Positions 51,934-60,648 of a stretch of DNA of 64,000 nt are shown in pieces. The translations under genes were made by a program, and so were the position numbers. This DNA comes from Mesorhizobium loti (GTDB taxonomy: Bacteria > Pseudomonadota > Alphaproteobacteria > Rhizobiales > Rhizobiaceae): positions 997,001-1,061,000 of the forward strand of contig CP050293.1 in NCBI GenBank assembly GCA_014189435.1. The letters run 5' to 3'. How positions within the stretch are numbered: position 1 is the first letter of the stretch; the number at the start of each line of letters is the position of its first letter. The notes beneath the pieces were generated by a model. It was given only the letters and a program-made list of their open reading frames with translations, made no database searches and was not told the origin of the DNA.

Positions 51934-53635
51934 CATTCGGGCATCCATGGTGGTCGTCGTCGCGGCGATCCTCCTCGGCGGCATCATCGCCGGGCTGCTG
52001 CCGTCCTACTGGGTGTTTTTGGCCACCTCGGTGCTGATCACCGGCGTGGCGCTGCAGAGCCTTGGCCTGGTTGCCGGCCGCACCGGCATGATCGCGCTTT
52101 GCCAGATGTCGTTTGCCGGCGTCGGCGCCTGGACCGTCGGCTATCTCAACCTTACCGAGGCGCCGGGCGGCCTGGCCGTCTGGATCTTCATCGGCGGGAT
52201 GGCGGCGGTGCCGCTCGGGGTTGCCATCGGCCTGCCGGCGCTCAGGCTGCGCGGCATCAACCTTGCCATCGTCACGCTGTCCTTCGCCACCGCTTTCGAC
52301 ACCATCCTGGCGACCATGACCTATCCCGGCCAGACCGACTTCCTGCAGGTGCCGCGGCCGGAGCTGTTCGACAGCGACGAGGGCTATTTCGTCTTCGTTC
52401 TGCTGTTTTACGTGGTCATCGCGGTCGCGCTGGAATTCCTCAGCCGCTCTCGGCTCGGCGCCTCCTGGCTGGCGGTGCGGCACTCCGAACGCGCCGCGGC
52501 CGCGCATGGCGTCAGCATCGCCACCGCCAAGCTGTCGGCCTTCGCCATCTCAGCCTTCGTCGCCGGCATTTCGGGTGGGCTGCTGGCCGGCTATCTCGGC
52601 ACGCTGGTCTCGGAAAACTTCAGCATGATGCAGTCGCTTTCCTTGTATGCCGTGGCGGTGATGACCGGCGCGCATTTCGCCGAAGGCGCCATCATCGGCG
52701 GCCTGCTGGTCGTCATGTTCCCGGAAATCCTGCGCCGGCTCGACCTGCCGCAGGACATCGGCAATGTGCTGTTTGCCATCGGCGCCACGCAGGCGCTGTC
52801 GACGGGCGAGACGATGAGCGAGACCTTTCGTCGGCAATTGCGCAAACTGTTGCCGGCGCGCGTGAAGGTGGCCGCCTCAGTGCCGGCAAGCGACCTGCCG
52901 GCGGCGGTTGTGCGCCCGGCTGGCCCCGCGCTTAGCATCGACAAGCTCACGGTGCGCTATGGCAGCGTCGTGGCGCTCGACGGCGTCAGCCTGACGGTGG
53001 CCGCCGGCACCGTCGCCGGGCTGATCGGCCCCAACGGCGCCGGCAAGTCGACCTTCATCGACGCCGTCGCCGGTTTCCTGTCGAGATACGAGGGCAGCAT
53101 CACGCTCGGCGGCAAGCCGCTCGAAGGGATGCCGGCGCATCTGCGCGCCCGCGAGGGTGTGCGCCGCACATGGCAGACCAACCGCATTGCGCCGGAACTC
53201 ACCGTCGGCGGCTATCTGGCGCTGGCCGCCAAGGGCCTGTCGGCGAGCGAGACAAAAGCGATCCTCGGCTGGCTGGATTGTCCCGATCCGGAGACGCTTG
53301 TTGTCTCGGTCGACGCCGGCACCAGGCGCTTGCTCGACGTCGCCGGGGTGGTCGCGGCGCGCCCGGCTGTGGTGCTGCTCGACGAGCCGGCCGCCGGTCA
53401 GTCGCATGAGGAGACCGTGCGGCTCGGGCAACGCATCGCCGAGATTCCAAAACTGTTCGGCTCGGCGGTGCTGCTGGTCGAACACGACATGGATCTGGTG
53501 CGGGCGGTGTGCTCTGATGTCACCGTGCTTGACTTCGGCCGCGTCATCGCATCCGGCCCGCCGGCCAAGGTGCTCGATCAGGGTTCGGTGAAGAAAGCCT
53601 ATCTCGGCATCGAGGAAGAGAGCGTGGCCGCATGA
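51920..53635 (+). CDS. LivM-LivG fusion: ABC permease plus ATP-binding domain with degenerate signature
   Basis: A 571-residue two-domain protein. Residues ~1-310 form a LivM-type permease (LGLVAGRTGMIALCQMSFAGVGAW region; RHSERAAAAHGV loop near residue 190). After a linker, residues ~338-571 form a LivG-type nucleotide-binding domain with Walker A GPNGAGKST near 370 and Walker B VVLLDEPAAGQ near 485, plus H-loop VEHDMD. The signature, normally LSYGQQRLLEIAR, reads VSVDAGTRRLLDVAG, so the LSxGQ core is lost. ATP hydrolysis may then rest on the LivF partner. Fusion of LivM and LivG is known in rhizobia, as far as I recall. Confidence 0.88.
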   Translation: MKRASIRASMVVVVAAILLGGIIAGLLPSYWVFLATSVLITGVALQSLGLVAGRTGMIALCQMSFAGVGAWTVGYLNLTEAPGGLAVWIFIGGMAAVPLGVAIGLPALRLRGINLAIVTLSFATAFDTILATMTYPGQTDFLQVPRPELFDSDEGYFVFVLLFYVVIAVALEFLSRSRLGASWLAVRHSERAAAAHGVSIATAKLSAFAISAFVAGISGGLLAGYLGTLVSENFSMMQSLSLYAVAVMTGAHFAEGAIIGGLLVVMFPEILRRLDLPQDIGNVLFAIGATQALSTGETMSETFRRQLRKLLPARVKVAASVPASDLPAAVVRPAGPALSIDKLTVRYGSVVALDGVSLTVAAGTVAGLIGPNGAGKSTFIDAVAGFLSRYEGSITLGGKPLEGMPAHLRAREGVRRTWQTNRIAPELTVGGYLALAAKGLSASETKAILGWLDCPDPETLVVSVDAGTRRLLDVAGVVAARPAVVLLDEPAAGQSHEETVRLGQRIAEIPKLFGSAVLLVEHDMDLVRAVCSDVTVLDFGRVIASGPPAKVLDQGSVKKAYLGIEEESVAA

Positions 53636-54324
53636 GCAAGCTCGTCGTATCCAACCTGTCGATCAACCGCAGCGAATTGCCCGTCGTGTCGGCGGTCGAC
53701 ATATCGGTCGAAAGCGGCGCCATCAGCGTCGTGCTCGGCGCCAATGGTGCTGGCAAGACGACGCTGCTCGAAGGTCTGTCGGGCATCATCCCGGTCGCCG
53801 GCGGCTCGATTGCCATCGATGGCCGCGACATCCACAAGGCCCGGCCGGGCGTGCGCTCGCGCGAAGGACTTGCCCATGTCGAGCAGGGACGCACGGTGTT
53901 CCGGCAATTGACGACCGAAGAGAACCTCAAGGTCAGTCTGCATCCGGCCGCCGACATCGCCGAAGCCTATGCGCTGTTCCCAGAGCTGGTGCAGCGCCGC
54001 ACGGTCAGGGCCAGCCTGCTGTCGGGCGGCGAGCAGCAGATGCTGGTCATCGCGCGCGCCTTGCTGACGCGGCCCAAGGTGCTGTTGATCGACGAGATGT
54101 CGGCGGGTCTGGCGCCGGTTATCGTCACCCGGCTGATGACGGCTGTCCGCAAGCTTGCGGACAACGGACTTGCGGTGCTGCTGGTCGAGCAGTTCGCCGC
54201 CCTCGCGCTGTCGATTGGCAACCGCGCCTATGTCATGCGCCGAGGCCGCGTCGTCCATGATGGCGACTGCATGAAGTTGCTCAAGTCGCCGGACGAATTG
54301 CACCGGCTCTATCTCGGCGGATAG
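53632..54324 (+). CDS. Branched-chain amino-acid-type ABC ATPase (LivF type)
   Basis: A 230-residue LivF-family ATPase with full motifs: Walker A GANGAGKTT near residue 38, signature LLSGGEQQMLVIARAL near 130, Walker B VLLIDEMSAGLAP and H-loop-region LLVEQFAALAL (Gln/His switch region). ATG 53632 overlaps the fusion gene stop by 4 nt. It pairs with the degenerate LivG domain and would carry most of the catalytic load. Confidence 0.92.
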   Translation: MSKLVVSNLSINRSELPVVSAVDISVESGAISVVLGANGAGKTTLLEGLSGIIPVAGGSIAIDGRDIHKARPGVRSREGLAHVEQGRTVFRQLTTEENLKVSLHPAADIAEAYALFPELVQRRTVRASLLSGGEQQMLVIARALLTRPKVLLIDEMSAGLAPVIVTRLMTAVRKLADNGLAVLLVEQFAALALSIGNRAYVMRRGRVVHDGDCMKLLKSPDELHRLYLGG

Positions 54325-54584
54325 GACGGCGTTCATTCGTTGAATCGAGGTCCGACGCCATCTTCTTGTTCAAGAACGGTCTTTTCCCGCTTGGCGCGAA
54401 ACAACGCGCGCCAGTCATGCTGGATCTCTTTCAGCGCCGCTGAACAGGGCAGCACATTCTTTGCCGGCCCACGCCCCGATCATTAGCATTTGTATCTGAT
54501 CCGAGCTGATTTCCTATTGGGCCGTTAATGCGGCCATGCGTTAATCAGCATCTGCTAATGATCATTCCGAACCTAAGGCAAGCC

Positions 54585-54728
54585 ATGACCAAGAATCTCG
54601 GCAACGCACGTTACATGCCGCCAAAGGATGCCAAAGCCTCTATGTTCAGCAAGGCCGCACCAGCTCTGTTCCCGCTTGTCGCGGCGGTGCTGGGCTACAT
54701 GATCGGCAAGCAGTTTTTCGGCATCTAA
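54585..54728 (+). CDS. Small single-span membrane protein (47 aa)
   Basis: A 47-residue protein with one C-terminal membrane helix (AAPALFPLVAAVLGYMIGKQ). ATG 54585 has AAGGCAAG upstream; an upstream in-frame ATG at 54537 has no site. Small rhizobial membrane proteins of this kind exist, but I do not recognise the family. A repeat hairpin follows 15 bp after its stop. The rest of the gap 54325-54584 holds nothing I can support. Confidence 0.5.
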   Translation: MTKNLGNARYMPPKDAKASMFSKAAPALFPLVAAVLGYMIGKQFFGI

Positions 54729-54743
54729 CCCTTTGTTTCGACG

Positions 54744-54785
54744 CAATTCCGGACGGAAAACCGTTTCACACTTTTCCTGGAATTG
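54744..54785. repeat. Rhizobial-style intergenic hairpin repeat
   Basis: CAATTCC-GGAC-GGAAAA on the left pairs with TTTTCC-T-GGAATTG on the right around an 11-nt loop. Sequences with GGAAAACCG..CACACTTTTCC and GGAATTGCTCTA recur between genes in mesorhizobia, as far as I recall. It can also serve as a 3' end for the 47-aa gene. Confidence 0.55.
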
Positions 54786-54813
54786 CTCTAGGGCCGGTGG
54801 TGCAAACCATCCA

Positions 54814-56124
54814 CTAATGTCGCTTGACGCCTATGTCTTTGGGGCTGCCGGCAAAATCGTCACTGACAAAGTCTTGGGACGGCGCCGGGGCGTCGGCGGG
54901 AGGCGGTTCCCAGCCGAAGACGCTGCGGCCGCCGAGTTGGTGCGACCGGTCGAACTCACCGGCGACGATCTCCTTCAGGCTCGGCCCGGTGACGTAGCGC
55001 TCCAGCCGTCGCGACTGGCCGTCAAGCCGTTGCAGGGCGCCAAGCTCCTCCTCATTGCCGAGCTTTGCCTTGCGGACCGCCGATTTCATCACCGCGATGG
55101 TCTCGTCATAGACTTTCAGCGGCACCGGAAAGGGATGCCGGTCCTTGCCGCCATGCGCCAGTGAGAACCGCGCTGGGTCGGAGAAGCGGCACGGCGCGCC
55201 ATGCACGACCTCGGCCACCATCGCCAGCGCTCGCACCGTTCGCGCGCCGACGCCGGGCACCAGCAGCAGTTCGGGAAAGTCCGCCGGGCCGCTTTCGATC
55301 GCCGCGGAAATGTTGCCGTGCAGGCGGCGCATGACGATATTGCTTTCGCGCACATCATGATGGGCGGGCATGATCAGATTGGGCAGCATCGGCTGCGCGG
55401 ATTGCGGCCTTGCCGACGGTTCGATGGCCGCAAACTCGTGCACGATCCTGTCTGGACCGAGTTGGCGCAACAGATCCAGCTGGCCGCTGCGCGAGGCCTC
55501 GGCGCGGTGATCGGTGAGGTTGACGATCTCGCCCTGCCGCTCGCCCTCGATTGCCGCATGCGGCTCGTCGACAAAACTTTTCAGGCCTTCCGAGAGCCAG
55601 TGGTAGCGGCGCGCCAGTTTGCTGTCGCCGTTCATGCCTTGCTGGACGACCACCCAATGGCTGTCGTCGGTGACGATGAAGCCGTGCAGATAGAGATCGA
55701 AGCCGTCCTGCACGGCGGCGCTGTCGACCTTGGCGACCAGCCGGCTGGCCGTGGCCAGAGCCTTGCCGTCGAAGCCGACACGCTCGCCGATCGCCTCGAG
55801 TTCATGCGGCGTCTTGCGCGAATGGGTGCCGCGCCCGCCGCAGACATGGATGCCGAGTTCGCCCGACAGCGGTGTCAGCCCGCGCTTCAGCGCGCCGATG
55901 ACGCTGGTGGTGATGCCGGAGGAATGCCAGTCCATGCCCATCACCGCACCGAAGGACTGGAACCAGAACGGATGTGCCAGCCGGCGCAGCAACTCGTCGC
56001 GGCCATAGTGGTGGATGATGGCTTCGCACAGCACCGCGCCCAGGCGCGTCATGCGATCGCCCAGCCATTTCGGAACCCGCCCGCCATGCAGCGGCAGGTC
56101 GGCGCTGCCGCTTCGCTGCGTCAC
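54814..56124 (-). CDS. DUF763-family protein
   Basis: A 436-residue protein of the DUF763 family: GSADLPLHGGRVPKWLGDRM at the N-terminus (key part LPLHGGRVPKWL), WHSSGITTSVIGALKRGL near residue 70 and HGFIVTDDSHWVVVQQGM near 160. These segments are strongly conserved in bacteria and archaea; a nucleic-acid-related role has been suggested for the family but is not established. GTG 56124 has GGAGGTATC 6 nt upstream. It stands alone next to the DUF2270 gene on the same strand. Confidence 0.85.
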   Translation of the reverse strand: MTQRSGSADLPLHGGRVPKWLGDRMTRLGAVLCEAIIHHYGRDELLRRLAHPFWFQSFGAVMGMDWHSSGITTSVIGALKRGLTPLSGELGIHVCGGRGTHSRKTPHELEAIGERVGFDGKALATASRLVAKVDSAAVQDGFDLYLHGFIVTDDSHWVVVQQGMNGDSKLARRYHWLSEGLKSFVDEPHAAIEGERQGEIVNLTDHRAEASRSGQLDLLRQLGPDRIVHEFAAIEPSARPQSAQPMLPNLIMPAHHDVRESNIVMRRLHGNISAAIESGPADFPELLLVPGVGARTVRALAMVAEVVHGAPCRFSDPARFSLAHGGKDRHPFPVPLKVYDETIAVMKSAVRKAKLGNEEELGALQRLDGQSRRLERYVTGPSLKEIVAGEFDRSHQLGGRSVFGWEPPPADAPAPSQDFVSDDFAGSPKDIGVKRH

Positions 56125-56282
56125 TGATACCTCCGGCCGGTGAGTCGGTCCCCGGCAGCCTCGGATAGAAATGGCATCGGGGCGACGATTTGCAAAGCGG
56201 ATGCGCAAACACCCATTCGGAACTGAATCAGGTCGGGGCTTTATCTCATTGTCTGACAATGATTTTCTTCAACCGCTTCTTT

Positions 56283-56975
56283 CTAAACATGGACGTCGCC
56301 GAAGGAGAGTTCGCCGTCGTCGCCAGGCGTCAGGAAGGCAGCCGCCAGGAGGCCGGCGTAGAGGAGCGCAACCACGGCGACAATGGCTGCACCCGGAATG
56401 GGACCGAGGGCGGCGGCGCTGACGGCCTCGCGCAATGTGCCGACAAAGCCGGGCGGCACAGCTTGATCGATCAGGCTCGGCGTCGACAGTTTGAGGATCC
56501 AGGCGAGGAGCAGGATCAGCATCATGTGCAGGTAGTTGCGGCGCAAACGCCGCGCCAATGCCACCCTTTGCGAGACCAGGAATTTCGGCGCGCGCAGGCT
56601 TTCGCCGACAATCAGCAGCCAGTCAGAAGCGAAGTCCGGCTGCGGCGAGAAGATCTGAGCGAAATAGTGGCGCTCGAACTGGCGCACACGGGCGCGATAG
56701 ACATCGAAGAAGCGGTAGCGGCGCGCCTCGATCCACAACAAAAGGAGCACCAGCAGCATGGCGAAAAGCAGCACGCCGTGATGGGCACTGGCCGTCGACA
56801 GCGACACCGACAGCATGGCGGCGACAACGGTGATTGCCCAATTGCTCGTACGGTCGAGGCGGTCGCGCCAACCGGCCATGCGAGCAATCTCGGCGCGGTG
56901 GAAATGCGACATCACGGTGACCAGTTCGCCCGACGAAAGCGGCCTGCCGATGGGCGTTGCCGGCGTATCGTTCAT
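56283..56975 (-). CDS. DUF2270-family membrane protein
   Basis: A 230-residue inner-membrane protein with four hydrophobic segments (near residues 45-60, 67-85, 150-165 and 200-218). HFHRAEIARMAGWRDRLDRTSNW near residue 25 (key part HRAEIARMAGWRDRLD) and IEARRYRFFDVYRARVR near 85 are DUF2270 hallmarks. The function is unknown. It lies 158 bp upstream of the DUF763 gene and may be co-transcribed with it. Confidence 0.88.
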   Translation of the reverse strand: MNDTPATPIGRPLSSGELVTVMSHFHRAEIARMAGWRDRLDRTSNWAITVVAAMLSVSLSTASAHHGVLLFAMLLVLLLLWIEARRYRFFDVYRARVRQFERHYFAQIFSPQPDFASDWLLIVGESLRAPKFLVSQRVALARRLRRNYLHMMLILLLAWILKLSTPSLIDQAVPPGFVGTLREAVSAAALGPIPGAAIVAVVALLYAGLLAAAFLTPGDDGELSFGDVHV

Positions 56976-57088
56976 GGCTCCCTCCCAACCACATAGAACG
57001 CATCAGATTTGATCTCGTTCCGTAGCGTTAGGCACGGCCAAGGGAATCTCGACATGATGGCGGGGTTCGCAGGCCTGGTTCCGGCCGG

Positions 57089-58318
57089 TCACTCCGGCCC
57101 GGCGATCCAGTCGACCAGCAGGGCGGCAAAGCCGAAGGCGGCGGCGATGGCGCAGACCTCGGGCCAGCCACCCCAGGCCCAGGCGATGCCGGCGAGCATC
57201 GAGCCGACGGCGCCGCCGATGAAGAAGATGCCGACGAACAGGCCGTTGAGACGGCCGCGCGCGTTCGGCTGCAGCAGGTTGACGGCGCGGCGGCCGAGCG
57301 TCTGGTCGCCGGTGACGCCGATGTCGAGCAGCACGGCGCTGGCGCCCATCAGCACCAGCGACCATCCGGTTCCGGATTCAGCCGAGCCGGCCCAGGCCGC
57401 AAGTGCCACCGCGCCGATCAGCACGAGATGGCAGGCGATGGTCGCCGGGCGCGTCCAGCCGCGGTCGCCGGCGCGGCCGAACAGGGGCGTGACCACAGCA
57501 CCCCCGGCACCGACCAGTGCGAACAGCGCGATGCCGCGCTGGCCGAGGTCGAAAGGCGGCTGGGCGAGGCGTAGCGCCACCGCCGTCCAGAACAGGCTGA
57601 AGGCTGCCATCACCAGCGCCGCCGTCAGCGCGCGGCGCCGCAGCACCGGCTCGTCGCGCAGCAGGTCGAACAGCGAAGCGATCAGCGCGCCATAGGACGA
57701 TCGCACTGCCGGGCGCCGACGGGGCAAGGCGAAGGCAAGCACGCAAGCCAGTACGACCAGGGCCGCGGCGCTGAGTCCGTAAAAGGCTCGCCAGCCCCAG
57801 GCATCGGCGATCAGGCTGGCCAGCGGCCGCGCCAAAAGGATGCCGACCATCAGCCCGCTCATGACATCACCGATCACGCGACCGGCCTCGCCGGGCGGCG
57901 CCATCGAGGCGGCGATCGGCACCAGGATCTGGATGGCCGAGCAGGCGGCGCCGAGGACGAACAGGACGATCAGCAGCGAGACGGCGGTGGGCGCCATCGT
58001 GGCGACGCCAGCCGCCAATGCCGCCGCGGCCAGCATGCGCAGGATCAGGGTGCGGTTTTCGGCAAGGTCGGCGAGCGGCACCAGGAAGAACAGGCCGGCG
58101 GCATAGCCGAGCAGGGTGGCCATGGCGACGAAGCCGACGCTCGCGGCACCGGCGCCGAGCGATGGCCCGATCAGGCCGACCAGCGTCTGCGGGGCGAACA
58201 GGTTGGTGACGATGATGCCGACGGCGGTGGCAAACAGCAGCGTCTGTGGGCCGGTGATGGTCGCAGCCGGCCCGGCCATCCGGCCGTCATTGGTATCGAG
58301 CACTGGGGTATCGAGCAT
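57089..58318 (-). CDS. MFS transporter (12-helix, drug/sugar exporter type)
   Basis: A 409-residue major-facilitator protein with about twelve membrane helices. The loop-2/3 motif A-like segment appears as GLFFLVPLADLAENRTLILRM (key part PLADLAENR) near residue 75, and the second-half equivalent PLFGRAGDRGW near 275. ATG 58318 with GAGG 6 nt upstream is preferred to ATG 58339. It is divergent from the lysR-like gene (91-bp gap), which probably regulates it. The substrate is unknown; the family is mostly exporters. Confidence 0.88.
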   Translation of the reverse strand: MLDTPVLDTNDGRMAGPAATITGPQTLLFATAVGIIVTNLFAPQTLVGLIGPSLGAGAASVGFVAMATLLGYAAGLFFLVPLADLAENRTLILRMLAAAALAAGVATMAPTAVSLLIVLFVLGAACSAIQILVPIAASMAPPGEAGRVIGDVMSGLMVGILLARPLASLIADAWGWRAFYGLSAAALVVLACVLAFALPRRRPAVRSSYGALIASLFDLLRDEPVLRRRALTAALVMAAFSLFWTAVALRLAQPPFDLGQRGIALFALVGAGGAVVTPLFGRAGDRGWTRPATIACHLVLIGAVALAAWAGSAESGTGWSLVLMGASAVLLDIGVTGDQTLGRRAVNLLQPNARGRLNGLFVGIFFIGGAVGSMLAGIAWAWGGWPEVCAIAAAFGFAALLVDWIAGPE

Positions 58319-58409
58319 AACGTCCTCAAGGATTTGCATATCGTGCGAGGACTTTATGCCAAAGCATTATCATGCTACAATTCAATCAATTCGATAATGA
58401 TTATGCGAG

Positions 58410-59324
58410 ATGCGCATGAATATCCATGACCTCGAAGCCTTCATCGCCGTGGTGGAGACCGGCTCGATCGTCGGCGCCTCGGCAAGGCTCAACCTTACCC
58501 AGCCGGGCGTGACGCGGCGCATCCAGAACCTTGAGGACGGGCTGGCGACAGCGCTGCTCGACCGCCAGTCGAAGCCGTTGAAGCCGACCGCCTCCGGCCG
58601 CGAGGCCTATGAGCATGGCCGGCGCGTGCTGCGTTCGCTCGAGGATCTTAGGGCCGGCGTGTCGCCGCAAGGCGAGGTCAAGGGCGAGTTCCGCCTGGGC
58701 ATCATGCCCTATCTCTCCGATGCCGCCCTGGCGCTGCCGCTCGACAGCCTGCGCGCTGCCTTTCCGCAGCTGACCCTGCGCATCACCTCCGGTTGGTCGC
58801 CGAGGCTGGTGGAGCAGGTGGCGCGCAGCGAACTCGACGCGGTGGCGGTCTGCCTCGCCGAGGGTTTGGCGCCACCCGACGAACTGGTCTGCGACGATCT
58901 CGGCGTGCAGTCGGTGCTGCTGGTCGCATCACCCGGCCTCGGTGTGCCGAAGCCCGCCGATCTAGCCTCGCTGTCGCGCTTTGCCTGGGTGATGAACGAA
59001 AACGGCTGTGGTTTTCGCGCTTTCATCCGCCAGAGTTTCGACGCCCTCAGGCTGCCGTTCCAGGTCGGGGTGGAGGCGCTCAGCGTCGACCTCAGAATGT
59101 CGCTGGTGGCGCGCGGCCACGGCATCGGCATCGTTACGCCGGGCGCCTTCGCCGACAGCCGCTGGCGCGATGCGGTCGAGGTGATCGACTGCCCCGACTT
59201 CAAGCCGCAAGTGCGCGCATGGCTGCTGCACCGCCCGCCGGCCGGACGGCTGAGCCGCCCGATCGCGCTGTTTCGCGACGCGCTGATCGAAGGGCTCGAG
59301 GTGCCGATGCCGCTGGTGTCGTAG
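58410..59324 (+). CDS. LysR-family transcriptional regulator
   Basis: A 304-residue LysR regulator: helix-turn-helix at residues ~3-62 (DLEAFIAVVETGSIVGASARLNLTQPGVTRRIQNLE; key part ARLNLTQPGVTRRIQ) and a periplasmic-binding-like effector domain to the end. Starts at 58410 and 58416 are both possible. It is divergent from the MFS gene; the gap is AT-rich (near 58363-58400) with a small ATC-AATTC-GAT symmetry that might be a LysR half-site. Confidence 0.9.
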   Translation: MRMNIHDLEAFIAVVETGSIVGASARLNLTQPGVTRRIQNLEDGLATALLDRQSKPLKPTASGREAYEHGRRVLRSLEDLRAGVSPQGEVKGEFRLGIMPYLSDAALALPLDSLRAAFPQLTLRITSGWSPRLVEQVARSELDAVAVCLAEGLAPPDELVCDDLGVQSVLLVASPGLGVPKPADLASLSRFAWVMNENGCGFRAFIRQSFDALRLPFQVGVEALSVDLRMSLVARGHGIGIVTPGAFADSRWRDAVEVIDCPDFKPQVRAWLLHRPPAGRLSRPIALFRDALIEGLEVPMPLVS

Positions 59325-59354
59325 AGTGGCGAGGATGGTCCGCCCTGGGACCGT

Positions 59355-60185
59355 CTAATCTCGTTCCGCCTCAAGCCGCTCGCGAAAATCGTCAAGTTCG
59401 GTCTGTTCGATGCCGGCGACTTCGGCGTCGGCGGGATAGCTGCCGCCGGCGACTTCGTTGCGGAAGCCCGACAACGCTTCGACGCGCGCGTCCCTGACGG
59501 CTTGCTGCAACACGGCCAGATTGCCCCAGGCGCGCGCATGGCGGGGCAGGCGGGCGCTCTCGCCGCAAATGTCCGAGGTGAACAGGAAGATTACATCGGC
59601 CTTAGTGCCCGAGCCGAGCGACACGGTGACCAGCGAGGTGCGGCGGTTGATCTCGGCCATCACCTGCGCCGCGATGATCTCGCATTCGACGGCGAAGGCA
59701 CCGGCGTCTTCCAGCCGGCGAAAACGGTCCCACAAGTCGAGCGCCTCGGCTGATGTTTTGCCGACGGCCCTGATGCCGCCGACCCAGGTGGATTTGCGCG
59801 GCACGAAGCCGAGATGGCCCATGACGGGGATCTGTTCGTTGGCGAGCATACGCACGGTATCGAGACCGCGCCCGGTGATGACGGCGTCGGCGCCCGATGT
59901 GATGGCGGAGAAGGCGGTGCGCAGGATTTCGTCCGATGTCACCGCGTCAGCGAAGCCGAGCGCGGCGGTGACGAAGACACGGCGCGATCCCTCGCGCACG
60001 CGGGGCACGTTGGCGGCGCGGCAGACCACCATCTCGATGCCGGCGGCCTCGGCCGCCGCTGCCTCTTCGGCGGTTTCGGCCGTCACCTGGGCGGCATGCC
60101 GGCCGCTGCCCTTGAGCGCCCTCAGGCTCGCGACCGTCACGCTGCGCTCGACCTCGCGGCCGCCGAAGTCGAAGATGCGCGGCAT
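59355..60185 (-). CDS. PanB-like (ketopantoate hydroxymethyltransferase family) enzyme
   Basis: A 276-residue TIM-barrel protein of the PanB/PEP-mutase superfamily. The N-terminal SVTVASLRALKG and the substrate-loop IPVMGHLGFVPRKSTWVGGIRAVGKT near residue 120 (key parts IPVMGHLG, GGIRAVGKT) match PanB, followed by LEDAGAFAVECEI. The usual metal-binding VGDS motif is not clear (CRAANVP at that place), so it may not make ketopantoate. It is the last gene of a ribose-type operon, 1 bp from rbsD, which points to a catabolic aldol-type reaction. Confidence 0.75.
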   Translation of the reverse strand: MPRIFDFGGREVERSVTVASLRALKGSGRHAAQVTAETAEEAAAAEAAGIEMVVCRAANVPRVREGSRRVFVTAALGFADAVTSDEILRTAFSAITSGADAVITGRGLDTVRMLANEQIPVMGHLGFVPRKSTWVGGIRAVGKTSAEALDLWDRFRRLEDAGAFAVECEIIAAQVMAEINRRTSLVTVSLGSGTKADVIFLFTSDICGESARLPRHARAWGNLAVLQQAVRDARVEALSGFRNEVAGGSYPADAEVAGIEQTELDDFRERLEAERD

Positions 60186-60186
60186 C

Positions 60187-60648
60187 TCAGCCCTTCAGCT
60201 TCTTGGCATAGTAGTCGGGCGCGACGACGCCGGGCTTGGAGAACCAGGCCGGCACGTCGACGCCGGAATAGAGCAGGATGTTGCCCCACGGATCGAAGGC
60301 GCCGGTGCGCACGATGACCTTGGCCTTGGCCGCCATCTCACCGAGGATGGTCTCGTGCGTCGTGGTCTCGAAATCGGCGTCGGGAAACAGCCGCTTCAGC
60401 TTGGCCAGCAGCGGCGCGTTGTGCACCGGCAGCGTGTCGGCATAACCGACGCGCTCGGCGATCAGGTTGGCGGCGATCGGCGCCAGCACGGTTTCGAGGT
60501 CGGGCACGTCGGGCGAAATGGCAAGGTCGATGCGCCAGGCGCTCGACGGGATCGGAAAGCCCGCATCGCAGACGATCATTAAATCGCCATGGCCCATCGA
60601 GGCGATGGCATGCGACAGTTCGGCGTTGAGCAGCCGGTTTCGGTTCAT
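60187..60648 (-). CDS. rbsD: RbsD/FucU-family sugar mutarotase
   Basis: A 153-residue RbsD/FucU fold protein: NAELSHAIASMGHGDLMIVCDAGFPIP at the N-terminus (catalytic His in MGHGD; D in CDAGFP) and the C-terminal GNILLYSGV. It interconverts ring forms (pyranose/furanose or anomers) of an imported sugar. ATG 60648 has AAGGAAAC upstream and overlaps the rbsK-like stop region by 4 nt. The PanB-like gene follows by 1 bp. Confidence 0.88.
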   Translation of the reverse strand: MNRNRLLNAELSHAIASMGHGDLMIVCDAGFPIPSSAWRIDLAISPDVPDLETVLAPIAANLIAERVGYADTLPVHNAPLLAKLKRLFPDADFETTTHETILGEMAAKAKVIVRTGAFDPWGNILLYSGVDVPAWFSKPGVVAPDYYAKKLKG

